Shown here: piece by piece, positions 35,968-46,658 of the stretch
Position numbering within the stretch: the first letter of the stretch is position 1
How the letters are laid out: every line of letters starts with the position of its first letter
Assembly (NCBI GenBank): GCA_014281115.1
Contig: JACONQ010000004.1
Span: 3,410,001 to 3,474,000 of the forward strand
DNA from: Laburnicola sp. R22_1
Taxonomy: Eukaryota; Ascomycota; Dothideomycetes; Pleosporales; Didymosphaeriaceae
Direction of reading: 5' to 3'
Length of the DNA stretch: 64,000 nucleotides
Notes under the pieces: model-generated
Databases searched by the model: none
What the model saw: only the letters and a program-made list of their open reading frames with translations
Told to the model about the DNA's origin: nothing
Position numbers and translations under genes: made by a program

Positions 35968-38900
35968 ATGGGTGGCCCCTCCAAGCGCCGTGCTCAAGTC
36001 GAGAAGAATACCGCTAGCTCTTCGGGAGACTCCTCATCTCGCTCGAATGATGCCACTGAGCGTTCAGTCCCCAAGTCCATCCCCCGTCTCGACGGCAATA
36101 GGGACACGGCTAGTGTTGTGACCAACCCTGGCCGCAACCCAGTGGACTACTCCAAGCCGACAGCCCTCAAGAACATATCCGAAGTCTTGGGGTTCGCTGG
36201 TTGGTATGTGGCTCGTGGGGTAAGTACAAACGCTATCTCCTCTACACTCGCATCATCTGCCTGTACCTTCTGGACCGTACCGAGCATTCAGGGCATTCAA
36301 ACGCCCTGCAATCGCTATGGTCACGCCTCATGGTAGTTCCGGTCTCGCAGCTTCTGCAGCTCGGTCTTCTTTGAGGGTATATAAAGGCGACCTTGTCGCT
36401 CTTCTCTCTTCCCCGTCTCCCATCAGCTCCATCCACATATCCACATTTTCATTATCTTTTGGTCCATTCCACTTTGTACATCACTTCATCAAAACATCTA
36501 TCCTCATCGATCATGTCGATCCAGCGCATTCCTCAAGACGACTACTCTCAGATCACATTTCGGAACCTGAACTTGGATACTAACAACTACCAGCTTCAGG
36601 TCCCCGGTAGTCTTCCTGAGCGTCCGGCTAGGTTCAATAGTGTCGGCAGACCCATCAACGTCACCCTGAACACCTTCAATGTCGACAAGTACCCCGTCAA
36701 TGTAGTTCACCAGTACGATGTAAGTCTCCCTTCGTCTTCTCACATCCGGTTTCTTGACTAACATATCATAGGTCTCGTGGGGTGCCTCTACCGACACTAC
36801 CAAGCGCGCCTTGATCAAGAAGATCTGGCACTCGAAAGGCGTGAAGGCTGCGCTAGGCGAGCCCGCCAATCTCTGGATATACGATGGCAACAAGCTGGCC
36901 TGGTAAGATCAATCAGCTCTAGTCACTGCCCTTTACTAACACACACAGGTCTGGCAAGAAGCTCGATCGCGAGGAAACTCGCATCACCGTCGACCTCGAT
37001 GAGGAGGAGGCGCAAGATCGTGCTGCCGCAGGCAGGGCGCCTCGCAAGGGTGGCCGAGACAACAAGCACCAGATATTTGTCAAGCACACCCGTCAACTCG
37101 ACTTTGGACATCTCCAGGCGTTCTTGAATAAGACGGCTGCATGGTCCAGCGAGTGCATCGACACCATCAACTTCCTCGACCATGTCATGCGTGAGGGCCC
37201 TAGCCAGCAGTACACCCAGATCAAGAAGTCCTTCTACCAGCGTGGTGAGGTTAGGTTCGACCTCGGCGGCGGCGTCGAAGCTTTCAAAGGCGTGTTCTCC
37301 TCGCTTCGCCCTGTCTTGAATGACAAGTACGAGAAGTCTTTGTCGGTCAACGTGGATGTCGCCAATGGCACGTTTTGGCGAGCACAGGACCTTCCCCGTG
37401 CTATTAGCCAGGCTTTCAACTGCAATCCTGCACAGTTCCAAGCTCGCTTCAAGGAGGCCAAGAGGGACTGGAGGCACTCTGCCATGCGGAAAGATCTGGG
37501 TCGCTTCAAGCGCGTCGGCGTCACTTCCACCCACGTCAAGAATAACGAAGTGCAATGGACCATTGACGAGTTCGTCGGCATGGATGCGTCGGAGGCCAAG
37601 TTCGATGATCCGGACAACAGGGGACATGAGATCTCAGTCGCGAAATACTTCAAGGACAAGTACGGCATGACCCTCATGGCCAATATCCCTGTGGTTAGAA
37701 TGACGAAGAAGATCCGCCAGAAGCCAGTCTACCTGCCAATGGAAGTCCTCCGCATCGATCCCAACCAGCGCTACAACACCAAGTTGAGCGACACCCAGAC
37801 TTCGAACATGATCAAGTTTGCTGTTACGCTCCCGAAGGATCGATTCGGCGCCGTCATGCATGGTGTGCGTCTCCTCAACTGGAGCCAGGACCCGTATCTT
37901 CTCCACTACGGCCTTGAGATCAACAAGAACCCGGCTAAGGTCAAGGCTGTCTTGCTTCCTCCCCCGACTGTACAGTTTGGACAGGGCAGCAGGGAGGGTA
38001 CTGTCAAACCTCAGGACTTGCTTCAAGGCCGCTGGCGTCTTGATGGTCGCAAGTTCGCACTCCCCAACAACGACCGTCAGATCAAGGCATGGGGTATCTG
38101 CGTCATTCAAGGCCGTGGCAGCGTTGCACAGCCTCAAGCTGATAAGTTTGCTCAAGAGTTCGTAAAGATCTACGAGAGCCACGGTGGAAAGATCATGTCG
38201 CACCCTACCCACGGCAAGAAGCCCTGGATTGGCCCTGGCAATCTGGCTGATGGTGGAGAGATGGTCCAGAAGGCTTTCAACGCCTGTGGCAATCGCTACA
38301 ACGCTCGACCCAGCATCATGTTCTTCGTCGTCAATGACAGGAAGTAAGTATATTCCTCCCACTCGATCCTTTGAAGTCTCAACTAACGAGAATACAGTGT
38401 CGATGTATATCGTAGGATCAAGAAGTCCTGCGACGTACGCTTCGGTGTTGTTTCCCAGGTTCTCCAGTCGAAGCACGTCGCGACTGCTTCCGGACAGTAT
38501 ATCTCCAACGTCTGCATGAAGGTCAACGCCAAACTTGGTGGTGCCACTTGCGTCGCTAGGTCCACCACCATCCCGAAGATCAATCCCAAGGCGGCGTCGA
38601 CCCCTACCATGGTAGTCGGTGCTGACGTATCCCACCCTGCGCCTGGAGCTGGATCTGGAGAGGCAGCATCCTTCGCTGCTATCACCATGTCCTCTGATGC
38701 CAACTTCACCCGATACTGGGCAGAGGTTCAGACCAACGGCCACCGCGTGGAGATGGTCACAACGAGCAACATCCAGGAGCACTTCGGCTACATGGCGAAG
38801 AATTGGATGCAGCGCATCGGCAAGGGTCAGCCTCCGAAGCGGGTAATCTATATCCGCGATGGAGTTAGTGAGGGACAATACGCTGCTGTACTCGAAGAGG

Positions 38901-39442
38901 AGGTGCGCGACATGAAAGACACTTTCATGAGGATTGGTTGCAAGGAGCTCCCCAAGTTCTGCGTCGTCATCGCTGGCAAGCGCCACCACATCCGCTTCTT
39001 CCCCGAGAAGGGTGACCGCAACTCCAACCCGCTGCCTGGTACTTTGGTTGAGGCAGGCTGCACCCATCCCCACGAGTTTGACTTTTACCTCTGCTCCCAT
39101 GTCGCCATCAAGGGCACTGCTCGTCCAATCCACTACCAGTGCATCTTGAACGAGGGTGGTGAGTGGCAGGCTACGGAGATCCAGCAGTTCCTCTTCGAGC
39201 ACTCGTACCAGTACATCCGCTCCACCACGCCGGTCTCCATGCACCCTGCCGTGTACTATGCCCACTTGGCTGCCGATCGTTCCCGGGCGCATGTTAGCGA
39301 CAGCCCCGTATCTTCCGGCAAGAAGGAGGCTAAGGCCGATGCGAAGTCCTCTACTGGATCCTCCAAGCGCGAGGTCGAGGTCGGACCTCTTCAAGCTATG
39401 TCCAACCTCATGGGCATCCGTGAGACCATGTGGTACATCTGA
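35968..39442 (+). CDS. Argonaute (QDE-2-like), small-RNA-guided slicer
   Basis: Argonaute binds small RNAs and cleaves or represses matching transcripts; in filamentous fungi it serves quelling and transposon control. Five exons (35968-36219, 36600-36719, 36772-36902, 36949-38343, 38398-39442) give 980 residues. After a Ser-rich N-terminus come the N, linker, PAZ, MID and PIWI regions. PIWI holds the slicer residues: VVGADVSHP, YIRDGVSEGQY and the His of YYAHLAADRSRAH, with a Glu expected between. All appear present, so slicing is likely retained. The C-terminus ends MWYI. Intron 1 (36220-36599) is 380 bp, long for this locus, and ends after a perfect TACTAAC branch site (36,578-36,584). Two acceptors six bases apart (36,593 and 36,599) both keep frame, so two residues are uncertain. 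That intron also contains a TATA box and an in-frame ATG. Confidence 0.93.
36378..36599 (+). promoter_or_regulatory. Possible internal promoter and alternative first exon of Argonaute
   Basis: Inside Argonaute intron 1 lie TATATAAA (36,378-36,385), a CT-rich leader and an ATG at 36,513. From this ATG the frame stays open for 29 codons into exon 2 in the correct frame. A transcript from here would encode an Argonaute starting MSIQRIPQDDYSQ instead of the longer Ser-rich N-terminus. The arrangement is visible; use of the promoter is inference. Confidence 0.4.
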
Positions 39443-40891
39443 TGTGATGGCTGGTATGATGGGCTCAGTATCTCATTGGACGGATTTGGTTTATTTCGGG
39501 GCTCGGCAGGCACTTGGGTTCATGGTCCCATCTTCCCGATCTCTGCCTGCCCGGCGAGCCTTTCATGCGAATGTTTGCTTTTTTCTTCCGCTAGCCTCCA
39601 TGCTCTGAGGCGTTCACCTTTCGGGACTTATCTTCTCTGCTGGGTGATTGGATTATGGGCGTGCTCTGCATGGCTAGGCTAGGTGGCGGAAGTATAATGA
39701 AGGCTGGAGAACTTCCCTCTAATACAGACTCCTACAACACAGGTAGTCCAATAATTGAATGAAAGCAAAATTAGAAAAACAAAATACACTTGTATATCTG
39801 GAAGTGATGCGTTCCAATTTGACTACTAACAGGCAGCCCTGGCAACTCGGCGCACCGGTGCGGTCGCAAAGATTGACTATCAAGCTTAGGAAAATGAGCG
39901 AGATAGCAGATTGGTTCCAGGAGCAAGACGAACAGGTGGATGTCTGATATCATTGAGGACAGTCTGCGAGCTGAGGGGTTTCGTGATAGGTATAATGCGC
40001 AGGTTGAGTTGATCATAACCAGGAATGAAAGAAGACATGAAAGGGATGGACTTTGGTTGACGATGGAAGGATGCTGCTGCTATTGTGCAGACCTCGGGAT
40101 TCTGCAACAGAATGAGAACGCGAGCATCTCTATGCCTGTCTATCTGGTGTTAAATGGCCTAATAGCGTCGAGGCGCCAGTATGGTAGGATGTTGAAGAGA
40201 AGCTACGCAAACTCGCAGAAAATGTACCGTCCAATTATTTACCTACGCTCCACCAGCGCAAAAGCGCAGAAGCTCAGGGGGTAAGCAGACGCTCGTAATG
40301 TCTCTCTCCCCTTCATTTTCCCCTCCGGCAGCCTCACCGACAGGAGAAAGCAGAGTGAATATGAAGGGTGTTCAGTTTATGTATGAAGAAGAGAGGCTGG
40401 GACGCGTGCCGAATCAAAACTGGGATTGTCGGGGTTAGTCAGCGGATCAATGCGGCCCGTTTATAATTAGTGCGAAAGGGATAATCTCTTGGTGGTGGGG
40501 TTCCGCGCCTAGCGGGGCTATTTGTTGTCCACTCGAGCACACGCAGCTTGAACAGTCACACTTCTACGTTGATTAGAGACTTGCAGAGCTTAGTGAGTAC
40601 TTCATAATGGGTGTGATGGAGGTGTACAAATCTGATTCTCAGCAGGCAGCCCGAGTACAAAGCGCCCTCCTCGTCCCTCGGAGCCAGAGTCCCACCAAAC
40701 TCGACCGTCAGCCCCGGCACGCACGCGCGCAGAGACTCCTTGCAACTGCAGTGAATACTCCAAGAAAACTTGGTTATTTTCAGGTCCACTCAGAGTTTGA
40801 ACGCGAGCGCGGACAGCCCCGTCGAATTTCAAATTTCCAAGCGGACCCTCCGCTACCTCGAATCTTCACGAAGAACCTTACGACCACAACC
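39443..40891. other. Intergenic region
   Basis: About 1.45 kb with no supported gene. Short frames near 39,760-40,280 have no domain and no start context of note. The last 250 bases are the promoter and leader of the next gene. Confidence 0.45.
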
Positions 40892-41682
40892 ATGTCCACA
40901 TCCGCAGCACGTGGTCGCGGCGGCAAGTTCAGCAAGCCCAAGCGTGGAGGCGGCAAGCACTTCTCGAGAGATCTACAACCCCTGAACGCGGATGGCGAGG
41001 TTGTAGGCATGTGGGGCGTACGTATATATCTAAGTTGTGTCAAGTACTTCGAGCTAACATGAGGGCACAGGATGGTCCCGTCAAGGAGGAAGAGGAATCC
41101 GAAGAGGACTCTTCCTCCGAAGAAGAGTCCAGCGAGGATGAAGCCAAGCCGCAGCAGGACATGACTCGCGAAGAACGTAAAGCCGCTGCTCGAGCCCGCA
41201 AGCAGGCCGCAATCGCGAGACAGAACCAGAAGGCCGCCGAGCCGGGCGACCTGCCCCCCTCCGACTCCGAGGAAGAGTCCGACGACGACATGCCCGCGAA
41301 CCCGAACCATACAGCCAAAGCCCGCAGCCAGGCTGCAAAGGCACCGGAAGAGGCCGAGACCACTTCGAAGGACAAAGGAAAGGGCAAGCAGGACGTTAGC
41401 CAGCTCAGCCGACGCGAGCGTGAGGCTCTGCAAGCCCAGCAGGCGAAGGAGCGATACGAGAAGCTGCATGCCGAAGGTAAAACAGATCAGGCGCGTGCCG
41501 ATCTCGAGCGTTTACAGCTTGTGCGCGAGCGCCGTGAGGCCGAGGCGGCGCGGAAGAAGGCAGAGGCAGAGGAGCGTGCCGAGCAAGAGAAATCCAAGGC
41601 CGAGCAGATGGAACGTGAGGAGAAGCGGAGGCAGGCAGCCATGGGGTCCAAGCGCGGTGGAAAGGGCGGCAAGAAGAAATGA
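40892..41682 (+). CDS. PDAP1/HASPP28 family phosphoprotein
   Basis: Two exons (40892-41017, 41071-41682; 53 bp intron) give 245 residues. The start is basic and Gly-rich ([20 protein letters not shown]), followed by an acidic serine stretch ([18 protein letters not shown]) with many casein-kinase-2-type sites. The HASPP28 core follows: [28 protein letters not shown], then [19 protein letters not shown]. The rest is a charged helix ending in a basic Gly/Lys tail. Human PDAP1 is a CK2 substrate of poorly defined role, associated with RNA. The family is clear from the core motif; the function is not. Confidence 0.88.
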
Positions 41683-42222
41683 CCTGTTGATGTGCTCGTC
41701 ACGGGCTTCATACAGAGCACACTAGGATACGGTTTGGCTGGCTTTGACCCACACGAGGCTTCATGATTTCACGATAGATGGAGGGAGAGGATCGCGGCAT
41801 AAATGTCCTGCCACATGTCTGGACGCGTATAAAACTGCAGCATATGATTTCCGCGGAATTTGACAACCTTATAGTTTCCCCTTCGTAGTTCCCCCTCAGC
41901 TCCCTCGCGCACTCACTCCAGATGTGATTCCAAGCCCTATATCTCATCGAAGTCCATCGGAAACTTTCCGTATTCCGAGAAAGATCCGATCAAGCTGTAG
42001 GTATTCGTGGTTTATAACGTGAGCCCTTGTCGTGTTTGGCGCCGCCCTTGAGCTATACCCCGCTCAGCCAATCGTGCGTGCTGATCTCAGGACATTGTCG
42101 TCAACGTAGAAAAAGAACAAAATCCCCGCAACTATAACTAAAGTCAGCCTTCTTTTCCTCCATTCACGCTGACTGTGATACATTAACTTTATCTTTCTGC
42201 AGTCCATGGAAGGTATGACGTA
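41683..42222. other. Intergenic region
   Basis: Nothing recognised; it should hold the terminator of the PDAP1-like gene and the promoter of the HNH gene. Confidence 0.4.
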
Positions 42223-43117
42223 ATGGCTGGGCCAATTCCACCAGACGAGCAGACGAATTATGAGACATTCAGAGACTGCTTTAGTGAGCCGGTACTGAAG
42301 GCTCTAGCGGTTCCAATCAGGAAGCAGAAGGCGAAAAAGAAGAAAAAACGAGCGTTAACGAAGAGCAAGGAAGGCAAGCATGGTGCACTCAAAGAGAATG
42401 AAACGGAGACAAATGAGCCCGGGGATGCAGAAGAGGAGCAAGCCGCTGCTGAGGACTTGGGAGAGTTCATTGATGCAAGTCGCACCCTCGACACTGTGGG
42501 TATCGAAATAACGAAAGATGCAGTACCTCTCCAGCCTCATCTTCCCCTCTTTTCCTACCGACATCAGAACCTTAACGTATACCAAATGCAAAGATTCTCC
42601 CCAGCTCAAGGATCGCTATGGAACACCCTTACCCTCTTCCACCGTCACAAAACTAATAAACACCATTCCCCCGACAGCCATCGATTCTTTAGAATCTTAC
42701 GGCCTCCTCCCACCGAACTCAGACGCAACAGACCAATACAATTTCTTCTCGCCCCTCCTCACCGCTTATGCCTCCGCCGTCACCGCCCCACCACCGATAT
42801 GGAGTACTACACGGACCACCGAATGCGAGCTGTGCGGCCGGTCTTGGATTCCGCTGACGTATCATCATCTTATTCCTAAAAGTACGCATGAGAAGGTCCT
42901 GAAGAGAAGATGGCATAGTGAGGAGAAATTGAACAGTGTGACATGGTTGTGTAGAGCTTGTCATTCGTTTGTGCATAGACTGGCGAACAATGAGGAGTTG
43001 GCGAAGGGGTTGTATACGGTAGAGTTGATTTTGAGAGGAGGGGAGTATGGTGAGAAGAGGGGGGTTGTGGAAGGGTGGGTTAAGTGGGTTGGAGGCGTGA
43101 GGTGGAAGAGCCGGTAG
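42223..43117 (+). CDS. HNH-motif protein, function unknown
   Basis: Two exons (42223-42474, 42524-43117) give 281 residues. The N-terminal part has a Lys-rich run (RKQKAKKKKKRAL) that may be a nuclear signal, then an acidic stretch. The C-terminal half has CELCGRSWIPLTYHHLIPKS followed by WLCRACHSFVHRLAN, a zinc-binding HNH pattern with paired His and two CxxC motifs. Fungal proteins of this type are widespread and uncharacterised; nuclease activity is possible but unproven. The intron is the GC-AG type: GCAAGT donor at 42,475 and GCAG acceptor ending at 42,523. It is needed to join EFID to YLSSLIFPS in one frame. A frameshift is the alternative reading. Confidence 0.8.
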
Positions 43118-44050
43118 GGGTGAGGGTGGGATGATGAGGGCGTAAGGATGTGGTCATGTTGCGGTGTCGCGATGAGTCTAAACAGAGATCCGTCGTGTGG
43201 CTATGAGATATCGACGCTTGATAAAAAGTACGAGTGATATGCTCAGGGGTGATTGTCAATACGTATATTTGCACTTCTAAGATATCATTGCCAGAGTTGC
43301 AACGTGTATGATATTCGGATGTGGGCAGCCTTGCGAATCTCGGCGGCAAAGGCATGGTAGTTCCATTGTTTCACAGAATGCGATAATTTAAACGCCAGTC
43401 GCAGTCTATTTCGGGAACAATGCGTACATATCTCGTGATACGACATTCCAAGGTTGGAGGTGCTGGAATGAGTAATCGGAAGCGAGGCGCGGTGAGCACG
43501 AATGGATGACACATCACATTCAGCGACAACTTTACGTCCACATTTAGCAACTCCACGTCGACTATTTCTCTTCAAAACGTTCAAGTGATTCGTGGCAACC
43601 CTTTTTATACCCGGCCTACCTGCGGGTAAGCTGACAGCCAGTCGCCTCTCGTTCACCGCCACAAAAAGTGGCGTACACTATTCCTGATACCGCCGACGCA
43701 AGAGCGCGAAGCACGCTACGCAGGACGCACACTATTTTTGGGCGCCAGCGTCCAAGCAAAAGTCCCGTGTCCTGTTCAGGCTAATCATAAGGTAAGTCTG
43801 ATGGAATTTGATGGTTTGAAAGAGCGGTCGAGTATGCAGAGCTGATAGGGCGGTTTCTGTTGCTGACTGCAGAGACGTAGCCCTAATTATGCTTCCATCT
43901 AGACAACCTTCATCTCATTCCTTCATACATATCTTCCATTTTTAAGCTCGAGACGTTTTAGCAAGCTTCAAAAGAACTGCTCATCTTGTTACCTTCGTCC
44001 TCGCCTATCCTTCTCGCTCCAGCGTTACGTACTACCCCAACGGGGCTTCT
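43118..44050. other. Intergenic region
   Basis: No gene, tRNA or repeat recognised in about 930 bp. Short frames are present on both strands without features. Confidence 0.45.
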
Positions 44051-44911
44051 ATGGCATCGGCCACACCTTCCCGACTCTGCTTCCTTGATTTTACACCACC
44101 AGTTCGACAGAGGATTTTTTCGTACTTACTCGCTCCCCATCCCGACGACAATGAAACAGTCATTAATTACACGCTTGAATGGAACTGGCTGGAGAACCCG
44201 AGCAACACCACGTTCGGTGGCGTCCCACAGATCGATCTTTGTCGATGCCCGCAAAACGAGCCCCGTGAGAAGAACATCGAGACAAAAGACCACATGTACA
44301 CACGTTACAAGTGCTACGGACCCGACGTTAAGTTTAAGAACGGGCGAGCGGATTTGTGGGTGCCGTCGACGCGGTACGAGCACAGTGGGCCGATAAACTA
44401 TCTACGACCAGCAGAGAAAGAAGAGCTGCTTGGACGCCCCAATGCGAATATTCTGGGTACGTGTAGAACGGTATATGACGATGCGCTGCCGATACTGTAC
44501 CGCGGACGCAATTTCCACTTTGTTACCGGCCCTTGCCCGAGAGGGAGGTATCAGGCATATGCTACGCAAAAGTTCTTCTCGCAGTTGTCTTCTCTCGCGA
44601 GGTCGCATGTCACGTCTTTTTCCATTATGGCGGTGGCGCACGAAGAAGATTGTAACAATGAAGACGTTGGAAGAGCATATGCCGACCTTGCTGGGTGGGT
44701 TCGACAAAATCTACCCTCTTTTCGATCGCTATGCGTCAGCTTATGGTATCTTCAGTTGAAGGATGCTGTCAAATCTTTCGAGGAACTGTTGGGAAAAGAC
44801 GGGACGACGATATACTTGGATCGGGGACAGATAAATGAGTGGGTGGAAGAGATTGATGATGTTGAGAGTTTCAGGTCTGCTCTGGGATTGAGAAACAGCG
44901 CAAAGAAATAA
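44051..44911 (+). CDS. Hypothetical protein of the fungal F-box-like/DUF type
   Basis: A single exon encodes 286 residues. The start LCFLDFTPPVRQRIFSYLL resembles the degenerate F-box-like opening (LPxEIRxxIYxYLL) of a large family of fungal proteins with no known role. The middle block ANILGTCRTVYDDALPILYRGRNFHF is also typical of that family (colleagues read as LLxTCRxIyxEAxpxLYxxNtF). No catalytic motif is present. The ATG at 44,051 directly precedes the conserved opening. Function is unknown; a role as a substrate adaptor is only a guess from the F-box resemblance. Confidence 0.75.
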   Translation: MASATPSRLCFLDFTPPVRQRIFSYLLAPHPDDNETVINYTLEWNWLENPSNTTFGGVPQIDLCRCPQNEPREKNIETKDHMYTRYKCYGPDVKFKNGRADLWVPSTRYEHSGPINYLRPAEKEELLGRPNANILGTCRTVYDDALPILYRGRNFHFVTGPCPRGRYQAYATQKFFSQLSSLARSHVTSFSIMAVAHEEDCNNEDVGRAYADLAGWVRQNLPSFRSLCVSLWYLQLKDAVKSFEELLGKDGTTIYLDRGQINEWVEEIDDVESFRSALGLRNSAKK

Positions 44912-45465
44912 ATTGGACCGATGTCGTGTCAGACTCCAAGAAGAGGCGCAGTCTTGGCACGGTTGGAGACTTTCTGTTCGAAGCGGCGTGTTATAATACC
45001 CAAATCCGATCATATGCGGAATTCCTACCGGGTTAATCAGAGAGCGTCACGCGGACACCCAAGACTGGTCTACTCAGTACGTTTGTCCGTACCTTTGGAA
45101 TGAATATTACCATGAGAACGAAGGAGATGATGGCGAGCACCTAGGCCATGGTGGAGTTTGTGATAGCTGCAACGAACTGCATACCGGGCCCTACGAGCGT
45201 AAGAAAACCAGAGGAGAATAACTGGAACCTGCATGTCTTAGCGCTCGACCGACACTTGCATAGCTTAGGAGGATACAAACAAATAGACAAATGCAAGTGT
45301 GAGGGTACAAACAGCTTATGATAGATAGTGTGCACATCATAGCAAATACGGAACAAGTTTGGTACCGTCACGGGCCTCAAGTATTTAAAGCGTGGCAATG
45401 TCCCAACTTACCCCAGGCCTCACTACAGCAATTATCATAATTTGAAGCACCATCATCAGTTGACA
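44912..45465. other. Intergenic region
   Basis: No supported feature. It separates the hypothetical gene from the BTB pseudogene. Confidence 0.4.
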
Positions 45466-46382
45466 ATGGAGGTTATCGCAGCGGATGTGTTGGAGGAGAC
45501 ACAGGCACTCGAGTGAGTTAATCATATCATCAGGCATGTGCGACAATAGCTAACAAGATGGTAGTTTCTCTAGAAACGTGAAGATAATTGTTGGACCGGA
45601 CCGTGACTAAAGAGAGTTCCGTGTACCGGCGGCTTTGCTCCTAAAATGCTCAAAGAACGCAAAAAACGCTATGGAGGTGTATTGGGTTGAAGGACATGAT
45701 GGAGAGATCAAGCTGCCTGAGACTGACCCGGATTTATTCGCGTTGTACTTGTACCTTCTATACCGAGAGCCTCTGCCCTTGAAAAAGTCTATACCTGCCA
45801 GAGATTGAAGCTGACGCAAAAACGATCGATGATGCAGACACATACGATGAATCTGAGGATGCTAACGAAATGGACGATGAGTGAGTGACCTGAAAATACA
45901 ATTGATCATCTAGCGCACTCGTATTCTAAGCAACTAAGGTTGTATGCAGAGCCATATGTTGTGCTTTCCAATTATTTTAGAATGACTCACTTGGGTCAAT
46001 TTACTGACTTGCTGCTAGAAACCCGGCCTACTTGGAATGCTACTACCTCTGCCACCTCTATGTCTTTGCCGAAAAGTTCGACAACGTGGTAGCAAAGAAC
46101 GAGGTTATACGTACGCTGATCGATCGCGTCGAAAGAGAAAACATCTACTTTCCTACCGCGACAGCGGTGAATATCATATACTTTAGCATTCGTGACGAGT
46201 CTTCAAGAGCGCGACGTCTTCTTGTGGATTTTTTCATGAACTACCAGCACCTCGGCATCAGCTTCGAAACCCGCGCCTATCACCACGACTTCCTCAATGA
46301 GCTTATGAAGAACCTGGTGCCCATGTCAACAATCTCCAAGGGACCACTGCGAGAAATACTTGTGGAATATCTCGAGGATTAG
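45466..46382 (+). pseudogene. BTB/POZ-domain protein gene with premature stop and frameshift
   Basis: Three exons are inferred (45466-45512, 45565-45880, 46019-46382). The start MEVIAADVLEETQAL and the block FSRNVKIIVGPDRD, then EFRVPAALLLKCSKNAKNAM and LPETDPDLFALYLYLLYREPL, match the BTB fold of the large fungal family. The C-terminal exon has the usual NPAYLECYYLCHLYVFAEKF. An in-frame TAA at 45,608-45,610 interrupts the BTB domain; a CAA codon mutated at CpA would give it. A second break is a one-base frame change at the run of five A (45,782-45,786). Both could be real or sequencing errors, but the stop has the RIP-type form. BTB proteins of this type have no assigned function. Confidence 0.75.
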
Positions 46383-46658
46383 TGCGAGAACACTGAATTA
46401 CGTGGGCGCTGATTGTTTGGGCTGCCAATTGTTGAATTCCGCAAGCTGTTACCATGGGTAGTGGAGGGACGGGGGAAAGGGCTCAGGAGGCCGTGGTATC
46501 TAAGCACCGTTGATTTTTGTAGCGCAATATAGCGCTAATATTCCGAATAAATCTATGACACCATCTCTAAGACGTGTGTGGCAAGACCGATGGTTCTATG
46601 ATATGTTGTAGTTCTATAGTACAGATGTTTCCCCAAGAGGTTCCCCATGTGGTTAGTA

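Noticed and set aside
37634..39394. 586-codon minus-strand open frame
   Set aside because: It is the antisense shadow of the Argonaute PIWI exons; GC-rich third positions keep it open. The sense strand carries all conserved motifs.
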